From assembly GCF_002192255.1 (NCBI RefSeq), contig NZ_CP021768.1, forward strand, positions 2,374,001-2,438,000: a DNA stretch of 64,000 nucleotides. Reading direction: 5' to 3'. This document shows, in pieces, positions 16,160-23,362 of this stretch (position 1 is its first letter; each line of letters opens with the position of its first letter). Under the pieces are notes generated by a model. The model did not search any database. It saw nothing but the letters and a program-made list of their open reading frames with translations, and was not told where the DNA came from. Source of the stretch: Stenotrophomonas sp. WZN-1 (GTDB lineage Bacteria; Pseudomonadota; Gammaproteobacteria; Xanthomonadales; Xanthomonadaceae). A program made the position numbers and the translations under genes.

Positions 16160-16423
16160 GGCAGGTCTCCTTGCAAGGCATGCGGGACCACCGCCCTTAA
16201 CAATCAAGGCGGCGGACGGTACGTGGCTGGAAATCCCGTGAGTGAGTGCTATACCCGGGCGGTGGGCTTGCGCCCACCTCCACGCACCGCCCGCCATGGA
16301 ACGCGAACGGAATGCCAGCCGACGCCGCGCAAGGCGACGTCGGCTGGCAAGCGTAAACAGCACTTACTCAACGGGGTTTCCAGGCCCCGGCCACCCTTAT
16401 TCGGTGGCACCCCATCATGTGCA
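16160..16423 (-). ncRNA. Structured leader RNA, copy B (three-way junction)
   Basis: Read on the minus strand. A 13-bp hairpin (16347-16315) has arms CAGCCGACGTCGC and GCGGCGTCGGCTG. A 16-bp closing stem pairs 16295-16280 with 16226-16211; inside it lie a 7-bp GGTGGGC/GCCCACC hairpin with a GCAA tetraloop and a CCCG/CGGG hairpin. A 3' hairpin pairs 16215-16208 with 16195-16188 over 8 bp and overlaps the closing stem by five bases. Compared with copy A the stems differ by paired changes (U-A to A-U in the upstream hairpin, A-U to G-C in the 3' hairpin). The rest of the gap to 16622 shows only a weak promoter-like region. Confidence 0.7.
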
Positions 16424-16622
16424 CAACGGGATGGCAGGCGCCAACAACCCACGTGCAAAGACAGCGACGTTTACGCAGCGATGGCATTGTCGCATATCGT
16501 CAATCGATCCGAAGATTCAACAACTTGCGCCCTACCATCTGCGGCATTCCCCACCCGCATTGGCACCACGCATTCCTTGACCGCATCCGGCATTCGAGAC
16601 ATGCGAGATGCCAGCTCCGACA

Positions 16623-17288
16623 TTACGCAAGCAGATGGGCAATCAACGCCAGCACCGCCAGATGCCCCACGTAGTAGCCATAGAACGTCCAGCGCCAGCG
16701 TGGCAGCTGCCACGGCACGCGCGCCGCCAGCAGCACTATCGGAATGGCCAGCAACGCCCAGCCGTTGTGGTTGGCCCAGCACACCGCTGCAAGCGCGGCC
16801 AGCAACAACCACCAGGCCCGATGCCGGAACGCGATCCAGGCCAGCAGTACGCTGCCCACACCGGCCCACTGATAGTCCACCAGCATCGGCAGCAGACCTG
16901 CGGCCAGCAACAGCTGCACCGGCCGATTGTTCGCCAACGCATGCACGGCCACCGCGGCCAGAGCGAAGGTCAACAGGATGTTGAGCGGCAGCCAGGAACC
17001 GAACGCGAGTGCGTGCAATGGCTGCGCGATCAGCCCCCATAGCGCGAGCCGGCGTATCGATTTACGCGGGTCGGCCCCGGGCTGGGCCAAGTTGCAAGCC
17101 ATCACCAGCGCGAACAGCGGGAAGGCGATGCGCCCCAGTTCACTCACGACCGGCAGGTAGCCGCCGAAGACCACTTTCGCCACGTGGTCGCCGGTCATGG
17201 TCAGCAGTGCGATCCATTTCAGCAGCTCGCGTGCGCCGCTGCCGAGGATTGGATCGGGTGTGGACGTCCCTGTCGTGGTCGCTTGCAT
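16623..17288 (-). CDS. TraX-family membrane protein
   Basis: A 221-residue inner-membrane protein with seven or more hydrophobic segments. The family opening is recognisable: LLKWIALLTMTGDHVAKVVFG, then LGRIAFPLFALVMACNLA and later LNILLTFALAAVAVHAL. TraX acetylates pilin on F plasmids, but most chromosomal members are of unknown acylation role. No conjugation gene lies nearby, so a plasmid-transfer role is unlikely here. The gene is transcribed alone; the divergent neighbour is the proline iminopeptidase gene, 114 bases away. Confidence 0.8.
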   Translation of the reverse strand: MQATTTGTSTPDPILGSGARELLKWIALLTMTGDHVAKVVFGGYLPVVSELGRIAFPLFALVMACNLAQPGADPRKSIRRLALWGLIAQPLHALAFGSWLPLNILLTFALAAVAVHALANNRPVQLLLAAGLLPMLVDYQWAGVGSVLLAWIAFRHRAWWLLLAALAAVCWANHNGWALLAIPIVLLAARVPWQLPRWRWTFYGYYVGHLAVLALIAHLLA

Positions 17289-17402
17289 CGCGGAAGCTTA
17301 TGCGCATCGGCCAGCGCATTTCCAGCGCCGCGAAGGTGTGTGCCACTGCAGGTAGCGGACGGCGGCGCTATGCTGGCGGCCTCTGTTTGTGAGATACCCG
17401 CC

Positions 17403-18350
17403 ATGCGCACGCTTTACCCCGCCATCGAGCCCTACCGCGAATTCACCCTGCCGGTGAGCGATCTGCACACCCTGCATATCGAAGAGTGCGGCACGCCCGA
17501 GGGCATCCCGGTGGTGTACCTGCATGGTGGCCCCGGCGCCGGCATCTCGCCCACCCACCGCCGCTTCTTCGACCCGGCGCGCTACCGCATCGTGCTGATC
17601 GACCAGCGTGGCAGCGGCCGCTCCACGCCGTTCGGCGAGCTGCGCGACAACACCACGCAGGACCTGGTGGCCGACATCGAGAAGGTGCGCGAGCACCTGG
17701 GCATCGAACGCTGGCTGGTCTACGGCGGCTCCTGGGGCTCAACCCTGTCGCTGGCCTACGCGCAGGCGCATCCCGAGCGCGCCACAGGCCTGATCGTGCG
17801 TGGCGTGTTCCTTGGCCGCGAAATGGAGAACCGCTGGTTCGCCGAGGCCAACGGCGGTGCACGCTGGATCTTCCCGGAACGCTGGGACCGCTATGAGGCC
17901 TACATTCCAGAAGCCGAACGTGGCGACATGGTCGCGGCCTACTGGAAGCGCTTGAACAGCGCTGACGAGGCCACCTGCATCGAAGCCGCACAGGCCTGGC
18001 TCGGCTGGGAGGACAACGCTGCCACCCTGCAACACGACGTGGACGCGCAATCCAGCGACGACCCGCTGGACACGCTGGCCAAGGCCCGCATCGAAGCGCA
18101 CTACTTCCGCAACGGCATCTTCCTGGAACCGGACCAGCTGCTGCGCGACATCGACCGCATCCGCCACCTGCCCGGCGTGATCGTGCAGGGCCGCTACGAC
18201 ATCATCTGCCCGCCGCGCAGCGCCTGGGACCTGGCCAAGGCCTGGCCGGAGGCAAAGCTAGAGATGGTGACCTCGGGCCACAGCGCGAACGAGCCGGCGA
18301 CGGTGGATGCGCTGGTACGCGCCACGGATGCGTTCGCCGACCGTTTCTGA
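17403..18350 (+). CDS. pip: Proline iminopeptidase
   Basis: A 315-residue cytosolic alpha/beta hydrolase that removes N-terminal proline from peptides. The oxyanion motif HGGPGAGISP is near 42, the nucleophile serine is in GGSWGS near 110, the catalytic Asp is in GRYDIICP and the catalytic His in SGHSANEP near 293. The DQRGSGRSTP motif after the second strand is diagnostic of the S33 iminopeptidases. The ATG at 17403 starts MRTLYPAIEPY, the standard family N-terminus; the longer frame to 17184 overlaps the TraX gene. Monocistronic, followed by SMAG repeats. Confidence 0.94.
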   Translation: MRTLYPAIEPYREFTLPVSDLHTLHIEECGTPEGIPVVYLHGGPGAGISPTHRRFFDPARYRIVLIDQRGSGRSTPFGELRDNTTQDLVADIEKVREHLGIERWLVYGGSWGSTLSLAYAQAHPERATGLIVRGVFLGREMENRWFAEANGGARWIFPERWDRYEAYIPEAERGDMVAAYWKRLNSADEATCIEAAQAWLGWEDNAATLQHDVDAQSSDDPLDTLAKARIEAHYFRNGIFLEPDQLLRDIDRIRHLPGVIVQGRYDIICPPRSAWDLAKAWPEAKLEMVTSGHSANEPATVDALVRATDAFADRF

Positions 18351-18359
18351 AGACAAGGG

Positions 18360-18472
18360 GTAGTGCCGGCCGCTGGCCGGCATCCCGGGGCTTGTAGGTA
18401 GAGTCGACTGTCAGTCGACTGCTCTCGGCGGGAAGCCGAAAACCCCGCGCTGCGCGCGATAGTCGACTCTAC
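18360..18472. repeat. SMAG-type palindromes, two types nested
   Basis: GTAGTGCCGGCCGCTGGCCGGC at 18360, then GTAGAGTCGACTGTCAGTCGAC at 18396 and a mirrored AGTCGACTCTAC ending at 18472. Fills most of the 284-base gap after pip; nothing else was found in the gap. Confidence 0.85.
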
Positions 18473-18634
18473 CCAGCCGCCTCTGCGCCGTCGATCACGG
18501 CAGCCCGGTGAATGGCGGCCCACCGCCACCGGCCAGGCAGGCGGATTCTTCGCAGCTCGCTTACAGGCAGGCGCCGATGATCCGGCCGTGGCCACGGACA
18601 ACCCTGGCCTACCTCCCTACTTCTGGAGCCTGCC

Positions 18635-18934
18635 ATGACCGGTGTTCGCTATCTACCCGTCGCCCTCGCCCTTTGCGCGGGCCTGCTGCTGGGCGGTTGT
18701 TCCAAAACGCAGGAGGCCAGCAAGGCTACCGCGGCCGAGGACGTAACCGAAGTGAAGCTCATCCCTGCCTATGAATCGCTCGACAAGGACAAGGACGGCA
18801 TCGTCACCCTCGCCGAGGTGGATGCGGTGGCGCCGGACTGGGCCGAGCGCCTGCACGCCTGCGATACCGACCGCGACCAGAAGCTGACCCGCGGCGAGTA
18901 CGACGTGTGCAAGCAGACCAGCACCGCGCATTGA
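18635..18934 (+). CDS. EF-hand lipoprotein
   Basis: A 99-residue lipoprotein. The signal peptide ends in the lipobox LLGGC (Cys about 22). Two EF-hand calcium loops follow: DKDKDGIVTLAE near 52 with all liganding positions filled, and DTDRDQKLTRGE near 78, where Gln replaces the usual Gly at position 6. Probably binds Ca2+ in the periplasm, buffering or sensing. The good start is ATG 18635, seven bases after GGAG. It lies just upstream of the magnesium locus but is separated from it by a perfect palindrome at 18969-18994, so co-transcription is uncertain. Confidence 0.82.
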   Translation: MTGVRYLPVALALCAGLLLGGCSKTQEASKATAAEDVTEVKLIPAYESLDKDKDGIVTLAEVDAVAPDWAERLHACDTDRDQKLTRGEYDVCKQTSTAH

Positions 18935-18968
18935 TCCCGTGATGCGCCCTTGATCGGCGCGATGCGTG

Positions 18969-18994
18969 CCCGGCTATACCAAGGTATAGCCGGG
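18969..18994. promoter_or_regulatory. Perfect 26-bp palindrome before the magnesium locus
   Basis: CCCGGCTATACC and GGTATAGCCGGG with AA between. The two-base centre is too short for a stable RNA loop without opening pairs, so an operator is at least as likely as a terminator for the EF-hand gene. No U-run follows. Confidence 0.5.
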
Positions 18995-19093
18995 CTAACC
19001 CACGGGCCTCTAGGACTGGCCCATTCAGGGGCGGACAATAGCGCCACCGGCCAGGGCAACCCTGGCTGGCACTCCCACCTCATGGAGACGCAG

Positions 19094-19183
19094 ATGGACC
19101 CCGACCCGGCCGGGCGCACCGCGCCCTGGATGACCGCTTGTTGCCTGTTCCTGGCGCCTGCCCGCCGGTCCCTGCCTGCCTGA
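19094..19183 (+). CDS. mgtL: MgtL-like Asp-Pro leader peptide
   Basis: A 29-codon reading frame starting MDPDPAGRTAP, preceded by GGAG at 19084-19087 with six bases before the ATG, an excellent ribosome site. The Salmonella/E. coli MgtL peptide begins MEPDPTP. Consecutive acidic-Pro codons there destabilise ribosomes when Mg2+ is low, switching on mgtA. The same acidic-proline opening here, in the same place relative to mgtA, argues for the same device. An upstream in-frame ATG (19082) would add four residues. The peptide after residue 11 is unlike MgtL, so the name is by motif and position only. It stops six bases before the hairpin at 19189. Confidence 0.6.
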   Translation: MDPDPAGRTAPWMTACCLFLAPARRSLPA

Positions 19184-19188
19184 GTGAC

Positions 19189-19227
19189 GGGGGATCGCCA
19201 GGTGCCGCTTGCCTGGAGATCACCCCC
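19189..19227 (+). promoter_or_regulatory. Hairpin masking the ribosome binding site of the next gene
   Basis: GGGG (19189-19192) with CCCC, GATC (19193-19196) with GATC (19218-19221) and CCAGG (19198-19202) with CCTGG (19212-19216) build a 13-bp stem around TGCCGCTTG. The GGAG at 19215-19218 is inside it and the ATG 19228 follows directly. Translation of the leader peptide ends six bases before the stem. Confidence 0.6.
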
Positions 19228-19527
19228 ATGTCCTACAAGATCCTCTACATCACCCTGCGCCGCCTGATCGGTGAGCGCGATGTTGCCGCCCTGCGCAGCC
19301 AACTGCTGCAGCGCGGCCCGGTCATGTTCGCCCGTTCGCTGTCGCTCGGCTCGCCTCGCGTGGTGGCCGACGCGCTGTCACTGCTGCCGATCAGCGAACG
19401 CATCAACGTGCTGCGCCATCTGCCCTACCCCCTTCGCGATGCGATGAAGCCGCTGTGCATCGGTGGCAGCCAGCGCCTGCACATGCAGCCGTGGTCGCCG
19501 GCGGTACTGGCGATGCGCCACGCCTGA
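19228..19527 (+). CDS. Small helical protein in the mgt operon, MgtE-N-like
   Basis: A 99-residue cytosolic protein without TM segment. Residues about 15-75 (ERDVAALRSQLLQRG, then VVADALSLLPISERINVLRHLP) have the helix spacing of the N-terminal domain of MgtE magnesium channels, whose repeats read LLxxLPxxERxxVLRxLP. The resemblance is short and judged by eye. Position between the MgtL-like peptide and mgtA, with its start buried in a hairpin, suggests a magnesium-linked regulatory or accessory role, perhaps binding MgtA or MgtC. It could instead be an unrelated helical protein. ATG 19228 is the only start with a ribosome site in the right place. Confidence 0.6.
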   Translation: MSYKILYITLRRLIGERDVAALRSQLLQRGPVMFARSLSLGSPRVVADALSLLPISERINVLRHLPYPLRDAMKPLCIGGSQRLHMQPWSPAVLAMRHA

Positions 19528-19590
19528 CCTGTTCCAACCGTTCCGTTCGTGTTCCGGCCCCGGCCGGCTCTGACATTCGAGGAGAGTCCC

Positions 19591-22350
19591 ATGAGCCTGC
19601 TCAACGCCTGGTTCAACGCCTTCCTGCGCAGCCGTCGCGCAGGCAACCTGTTCCGCCGCCGTGCGATGCCCGAAGCCGGGTCTGGCCCGGGCAGCGCCGA
19701 AGCCGCGCCGTTCGCGCTCACCACCGGCCTGGTCACCCTCGCCCAGCAGGACGAAGCCGAGCTGCTGGCGACGCTGGAATCGCATGCCGATGGCCTCAGC
19801 CCGCATGAGGCCGAGGAGCGGCTGGCTACGCTCGGCCCCAACGAGGTGGATCACGAAAAGCCGCTGCCGTGGTGGCGCCACCTGTGGCAGTGCTACCGCA
19901 ACCCGTTCAACCTGCTGCTGACCGTCCTGGCGGCGGTGTCCTGGCTGACCGAGGACATCAAGGCCACGATCGTGATCGGTGCGATGGTGCTGCTGTCAAC
20001 GCTGATCCGCTTCGTGCAGGAAGGCCGCTCCAACCGTGCCGCCGAGCGGCTGAAGGCACTGGTCGGCAACACCGCACGCGTGCTGCGCCGCAATCCGGGT
20101 ACCGAGGCCGCCGATGTGGCCGACCAGTACTTCGGTGCGCACCTGCACAGCCGCCGCCCGGCCCGCCTGCTGGACCTGCCGATCCGCAAGCTGGTGCCCG
20201 GCGACCACGTCGTGCTGTCGGCCGGTGACATGATTCCGGCCGATTGCCGCGTGCTGAACGCCAAGGATCTGTTCGTGGCGCAGGCGGCGATGACCGGCGA
20301 GTCGCTGCCGGTGGAGAAGTTCGCGCACCCGGGCGATGGCCTGGCCGGCCTGCTGGAGCAGCACAACCTGCTGTTCATGGGCACCAACGTGGTATCCGGC
20401 ACTGCCACCGCCGTGGTGCTGGCCACCGGCAACCGTACCTACTTCGGCACCCTGGCCCAGCGCAGCACCGCCACCGACCGCGCACCCACCGCGTTCCAGG
20501 CAGGCGTCAACAGCGTCAGCTGGCTGCTGATCCGCTTCGCGCTGGTGATGGTGCCGTTCGTGCTGCTGATCAACGGCTGGACCAAGGGCGACTGGACCGA
20601 GGCGTTCCTGTTCGCACTGTCGGTTGCGGTGGGGCTGACCCCGGAAATGCTGCCGATGATCGTCACCTCCACCCTGGCCAAGGGCGCGGTGCTGCTGTCG
20701 CGGCGCAAGGTGATCGTCAAGCGTCTGGATGCGATCCAGAACTTCGGCGCGATGGAAGTGCTGTGCACCGACAAGACCGGCACCCTCACCCAGGACAAGA
20801 TCGCGCTGGAACGGCACACCGACGTGTTCGGTCACGATTCGGAGGATGTGCTGAAGTTCGCCTACCTCAACAGCCATTTCCAGACCGGGCTGATCAACCT
20901 GCTCGACCGCGCGGTGCTGGAGCATGTTGAGCTGCAGAGTTCGCTGCGGCTGTCGCAGGACTACCACAAGGTGGATGAGATTCCGTTCGACTTCGAGCGC
21001 CGCCGCATGTCGGTGGTGGTGTCCGAGCGCGAGGACCACCACGAGCTGATCTGCAAGGGCGCGGTGGAAGAGATGCTGGCGGTGTGCGGCACCGTGCGCG
21101 AGAACGGTGAGGACAAGCCGTTGGATGAGCAGCGGCTGGCGCGCGTGCGGCAGACCACCGAGGAACTGAACGAACAGGGCCTGCGCGTGGTGGCGGTGGC
21201 GATGAAGGAGACCACTGCCAGCCAGACCGTGTATTCGCAGGCTGACGAGTGCGGCCTGACCCTGGTCGGCTACGTGGCCTTCCTGGACCCGCCGAAGGAA
21301 TCGGCGGCGCAGGCGCTGCAGGCGCTGGCCGCACATGGCGTGGAAGTGAAGGTCTTCACCGGCGACAACGAGCTGGTGACCGCCCGCGTCTGCGCGCAGG
21401 TGGGGCTGGACGCGGACACCATCCTGACCGGACCGCAGATCGAGCGCATGGATGACGGCGCGCTGTCGCGGGCGTTGCACCACCACCGCGTGTTTGCCCG
21501 CCTGACGCCGTTGCACAAGGAGCGCCTGGTACGCGAGCTGCGCGCACAGGGCAAGGTGGTCGGCTTCCTCGGCGACGGCATCAACGATGCACCGGCGCTG
21601 CGAGCGGCCGATATCGGCATCAGCGTGGACAGCGCGGTGGACATCGCCAAGGAAGCCGCCGACATCATCCTGCTGGAAAAGAACCTGATGGTGCTGGAAG
21701 AAGGCGTCATCCAGGGCCGGCGCACGTTCAACAACATGCTGAAGTACATCCGCATGACCGCCAGCTCCAACTTCGGCAACGTGTTCTCGGTGCTGGTGGC
21801 CTCGGCCTTCCTGCCGTTCCTGCCGATGCTGCCCCTGCAGCTGCTGGTGCAGAACCTGCTGTATGACATCTCGCAGATCGCCATTCCGTTCGACAACGTG
21901 GACGAGGAGCTGGTGCGCAAGCCACTGAAGTGGAACCCGGCGGACATCGGCCGCTTCATGGTGTTCTTCGGACCGATCAGCTCGATCTTCGACCTGAGCT
22001 GCTTCGCGCTGATGTGGTACGTGTTCGATGCACGCACGCCGGCCGACCAGGGCCTGTTCCAGTCCGGCTGGTTCGTGGTGGGCCTGCTGACCCAGACCTT
22101 GATCGTGCACATGATCCGTACGCCCAAGGTGCCGTTCCTGCAGAGCATCGCCGCGCCGCCGCTGCTGGTGATGACCGGCCTGATCATGGCCATCGGCGTG
22201 GCCCTGCCGATGAGCCCGCTGGCCGGCTACTTCAAGCTGCAGGCCCTGCCGACCGGATACTGGCCGTTCCTGGTGGCGATCCTGTTCGGCTATGCGGTAC
22301 TGACCACCGCACTGAAGAAGTTCTACATCCGTCGCTACGGCTGGCAGTAA
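19591..22350 (+). CDS. mgtA: Magnesium-translocating P-type ATPase
   Basis: A 919-residue type IIIB P-type ATPase that imports Mg2+ across the inner membrane. It has an N-terminal cytosolic extension, the actuator motif TGES (MTGESLPVEKF), TM4 VGLTPEMLPMIV, the phosphorylation site CTDKTGTLTQ (Asp about 394), the nucleotide-domain KGAVEEM and hinge GDGINDAPALRAADIGISVDSAVDIAKEAAD, then six C-terminal TM segments. Length matches MgtA/MgtB (about 900). ATG 19591 has GGAGAG ten bases upstream. It follows the small helical gene by 63 bases and precedes mgtC by 27, forming one operon under the leader described at 19050-19227. Confidence 0.95.
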   Translation: MSLLNAWFNAFLRSRRAGNLFRRRAMPEAGSGPGSAEAAPFALTTGLVTLAQQDEAELLATLESHADGLSPHEAEERLATLGPNEVDHEKPLPWWRHLWQCYRNPFNLLLTVLAAVSWLTEDIKATIVIGAMVLLSTLIRFVQEGRSNRAAERLKALVGNTARVLRRNPGTEAADVADQYFGAHLHSRRPARLLDLPIRKLVPGDHVVLSAGDMIPADCRVLNAKDLFVAQAAMTGESLPVEKFAHPGDGLAGLLEQHNLLFMGTNVVSGTATAVVLATGNRTYFGTLAQRSTATDRAPTAFQAGVNSVSWLLIRFALVMVPFVLLINGWTKGDWTEAFLFALSVAVGLTPEMLPMIVTSTLAKGAVLLSRRKVIVKRLDAIQNFGAMEVLCTDKTGTLTQDKIALERHTDVFGHDSEDVLKFAYLNSHFQTGLINLLDRAVLEHVELQSSLRLSQDYHKVDEIPFDFERRRMSVVVSEREDHHELICKGAVEEMLAVCGTVRENGEDKPLDEQRLARVRQTTEELNEQGLRVVAVAMKETTASQTVYSQADECGLTLVGYVAFLDPPKESAAQALQALAAHGVEVKVFTGDNELVTARVCAQVGLDADTILTGPQIERMDDGALSRALHHHRVFARLTPLHKERLVRELRAQGKVVGFLGDGINDAPALRAADIGISVDSAVDIAKEAADIILLEKNLMVLEEGVIQGRRTFNNMLKYIRMTASSNFGNVFSVLVASAFLPFLPMLPLQLLVQNLLYDISQIAIPFDNVDEELVRKPLKWNPADIGRFMVFFGPISSIFDLSCFALMWYVFDARTPADQGLFQSGWFVVGLLTQTLIVHMIRTPKVPFLQSIAAPPLLVMTGLIMAIGVALPMSPLAGYFKLQALPTGYWPFLVAILFGYAVLTTALKKFYIRRYGWQ

Positions 22351-22377
22351 GCGCCGCCTTGTCCAGGGAGAAACACA

Positions 22378-23115
22378 ATGGACATCAATCCGAACCTGCC
22401 GGCGTTCAACGCCGGCGCAACCCTGAGCTCGCTGATCAGCCTGTCGGTGGCGTTCGTGCTGGGCGCGGCCATCGGCCTGGAACGGCAGCTGCGCCAACGC
22501 ACCGCCGGCCTGCGTACCAATACGCTGGTGGCGGTGGGTGCAGCGGTGTTCGTGGACCTGGCCGTGCGCTTCCACGACCTGTACGGCGGCCCGCCCTCGC
22601 CGCTGCATGTAGTGGCCTATGTGATCTCCGGCGTCGGCTTCCTTGGCGCCGGCGCGATCATGAAGGACGGTGCGCAGGTGTCCGGCCTGAACACCGCCGC
22701 CACCCTGTGGGGCTCGGCGGCGGTGGGCGCCTGCGCGGGTATCAAGCTGCTGCCGGAGGCGGTGATGGCGGCGGTGTTCGTGCTGGCCGCCAACACCCTG
22801 CTGCGGCCGGTGGTGAACCGCATCCAGCGGCAGCCGTTGCCGGAGGCGTTCAGCGAAGCGACCTATGCGATCAACGTGGTCTGCCAGCGTGAACAGCAGG
22901 CCGAAGTGCTGGACCAGCTGTTGCTGCTGCTGGAACAGGCGCACTACCCGGTACGCGCGGTGGACCAGCGTCCGTTCGGCGAGCGCGACGTGGAGATCGA
23001 GGCGGTGCTGTATGCCACCACGGTAGATGCCGGTGAACTGGATGCGGTGCTGGCCACGCTGGCGACCACGCCCGGGGTGCTGCAGGGATTCTGGAACGCC
23101 AGCCTGGAGGAGTAG
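22378..23115 (+). CDS. mgtC: MgtC/SapB-family membrane protein
   Basis: A 245-residue protein with an N-terminal MgtC domain of four to five TMs (about 10-150). It contains the signature GAAIGLERQLRQRTAGLRTNTLVAVGAA and GFLGAGAIMKDG...GLNTAATLWGSAAVG, and a cytosolic ACT-like C-terminal domain (about 160-240), as in Salmonella MgtC. MgtC proteins help growth at low Mg2+ and in macrophages by restraining the F-ATPase. GGGAG lies eight bases before the ATG. Gene order mgtA-mgtC is the reverse of Salmonella SPI-3 (mgtC-mgtB). Co-transcription with mgtA is likely from the 27-base gap. Confidence 0.92.
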   Translation: MDINPNLPAFNAGATLSSLISLSVAFVLGAAIGLERQLRQRTAGLRTNTLVAVGAAVFVDLAVRFHDLYGGPPSPLHVVAYVISGVGFLGAGAIMKDGAQVSGLNTAATLWGSAAVGACAGIKLLPEAVMAAVFVLAANTLLRPVVNRIQRQPLPEAFSEATYAINVVCQREQQAEVLDQLLLLLEQAHYPVRAVDQRPFGERDVEIEAVLYATTVDAGELDAVLATLATTPGVLQGFWNASLEE

Positions 23116-23122
23116 CGGCTCG

Positions 23123-23256
23123 GTAGTGCCGGCCGCTGGCCGGCAACCTCATGGACGCCGGCAACACCGTGCACCGCCTTGGTGGGTGCCGACCTTGGTC
23201 GGCATCTACCAACAGCCTCCATGTATCGTTCTGGTAGGTGCCGACCTTGGTCGGCA
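23123..23256. repeat. Cluster of three SMAG-type palindromes
   Basis: GTAGTGCCGGCCGCTGGCCGGC at 23123, GTGCCGACCTTGGTCGGCATCTAC ending at 23209, and GTAGGTGCCGACCTTGGTCGGCAC from 23234. The latter two share arms in opposite orientation. Lies between mgtC and the sensor kinase. Confidence 0.85.
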
Positions 23257-23362
23257 CAAAACCGTCAGAGACGATGCCCCCTACCGGGCCGCGCCAAGCA
23301 AGGCCGGCATCCACCAATGGCAGCTTTGCTATCCTTTCCCCCCACGCCAGGGAGCCGTCCCG

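Larger units (their letters stand above)
19050..19227 (+). promoter_or_regulatory. mgt leader region (attenuator-like)
   Basis: Ahead of the small gene at 19228 lie, in order, a 7-bp hairpin GCCAGGG/CCCTGGC (19050-19066), a leader-peptide gene with its own ribosome site (19084-19183), and a long hairpin (19189-19227) hiding the next ribosome site. A -10-like ACAATA sits at 19035-19040. The order matches leader-peptide control of mgtA in enterobacteria, inferred by analogy. Confidence 0.55.

Noticed and set aside
19996..22944. 982-codon minus-strand frame opposite mgtA and mgtC
   Set aside because: Antisense shadow; repetitive His/Gln/Arg composition, no start context or family motif.
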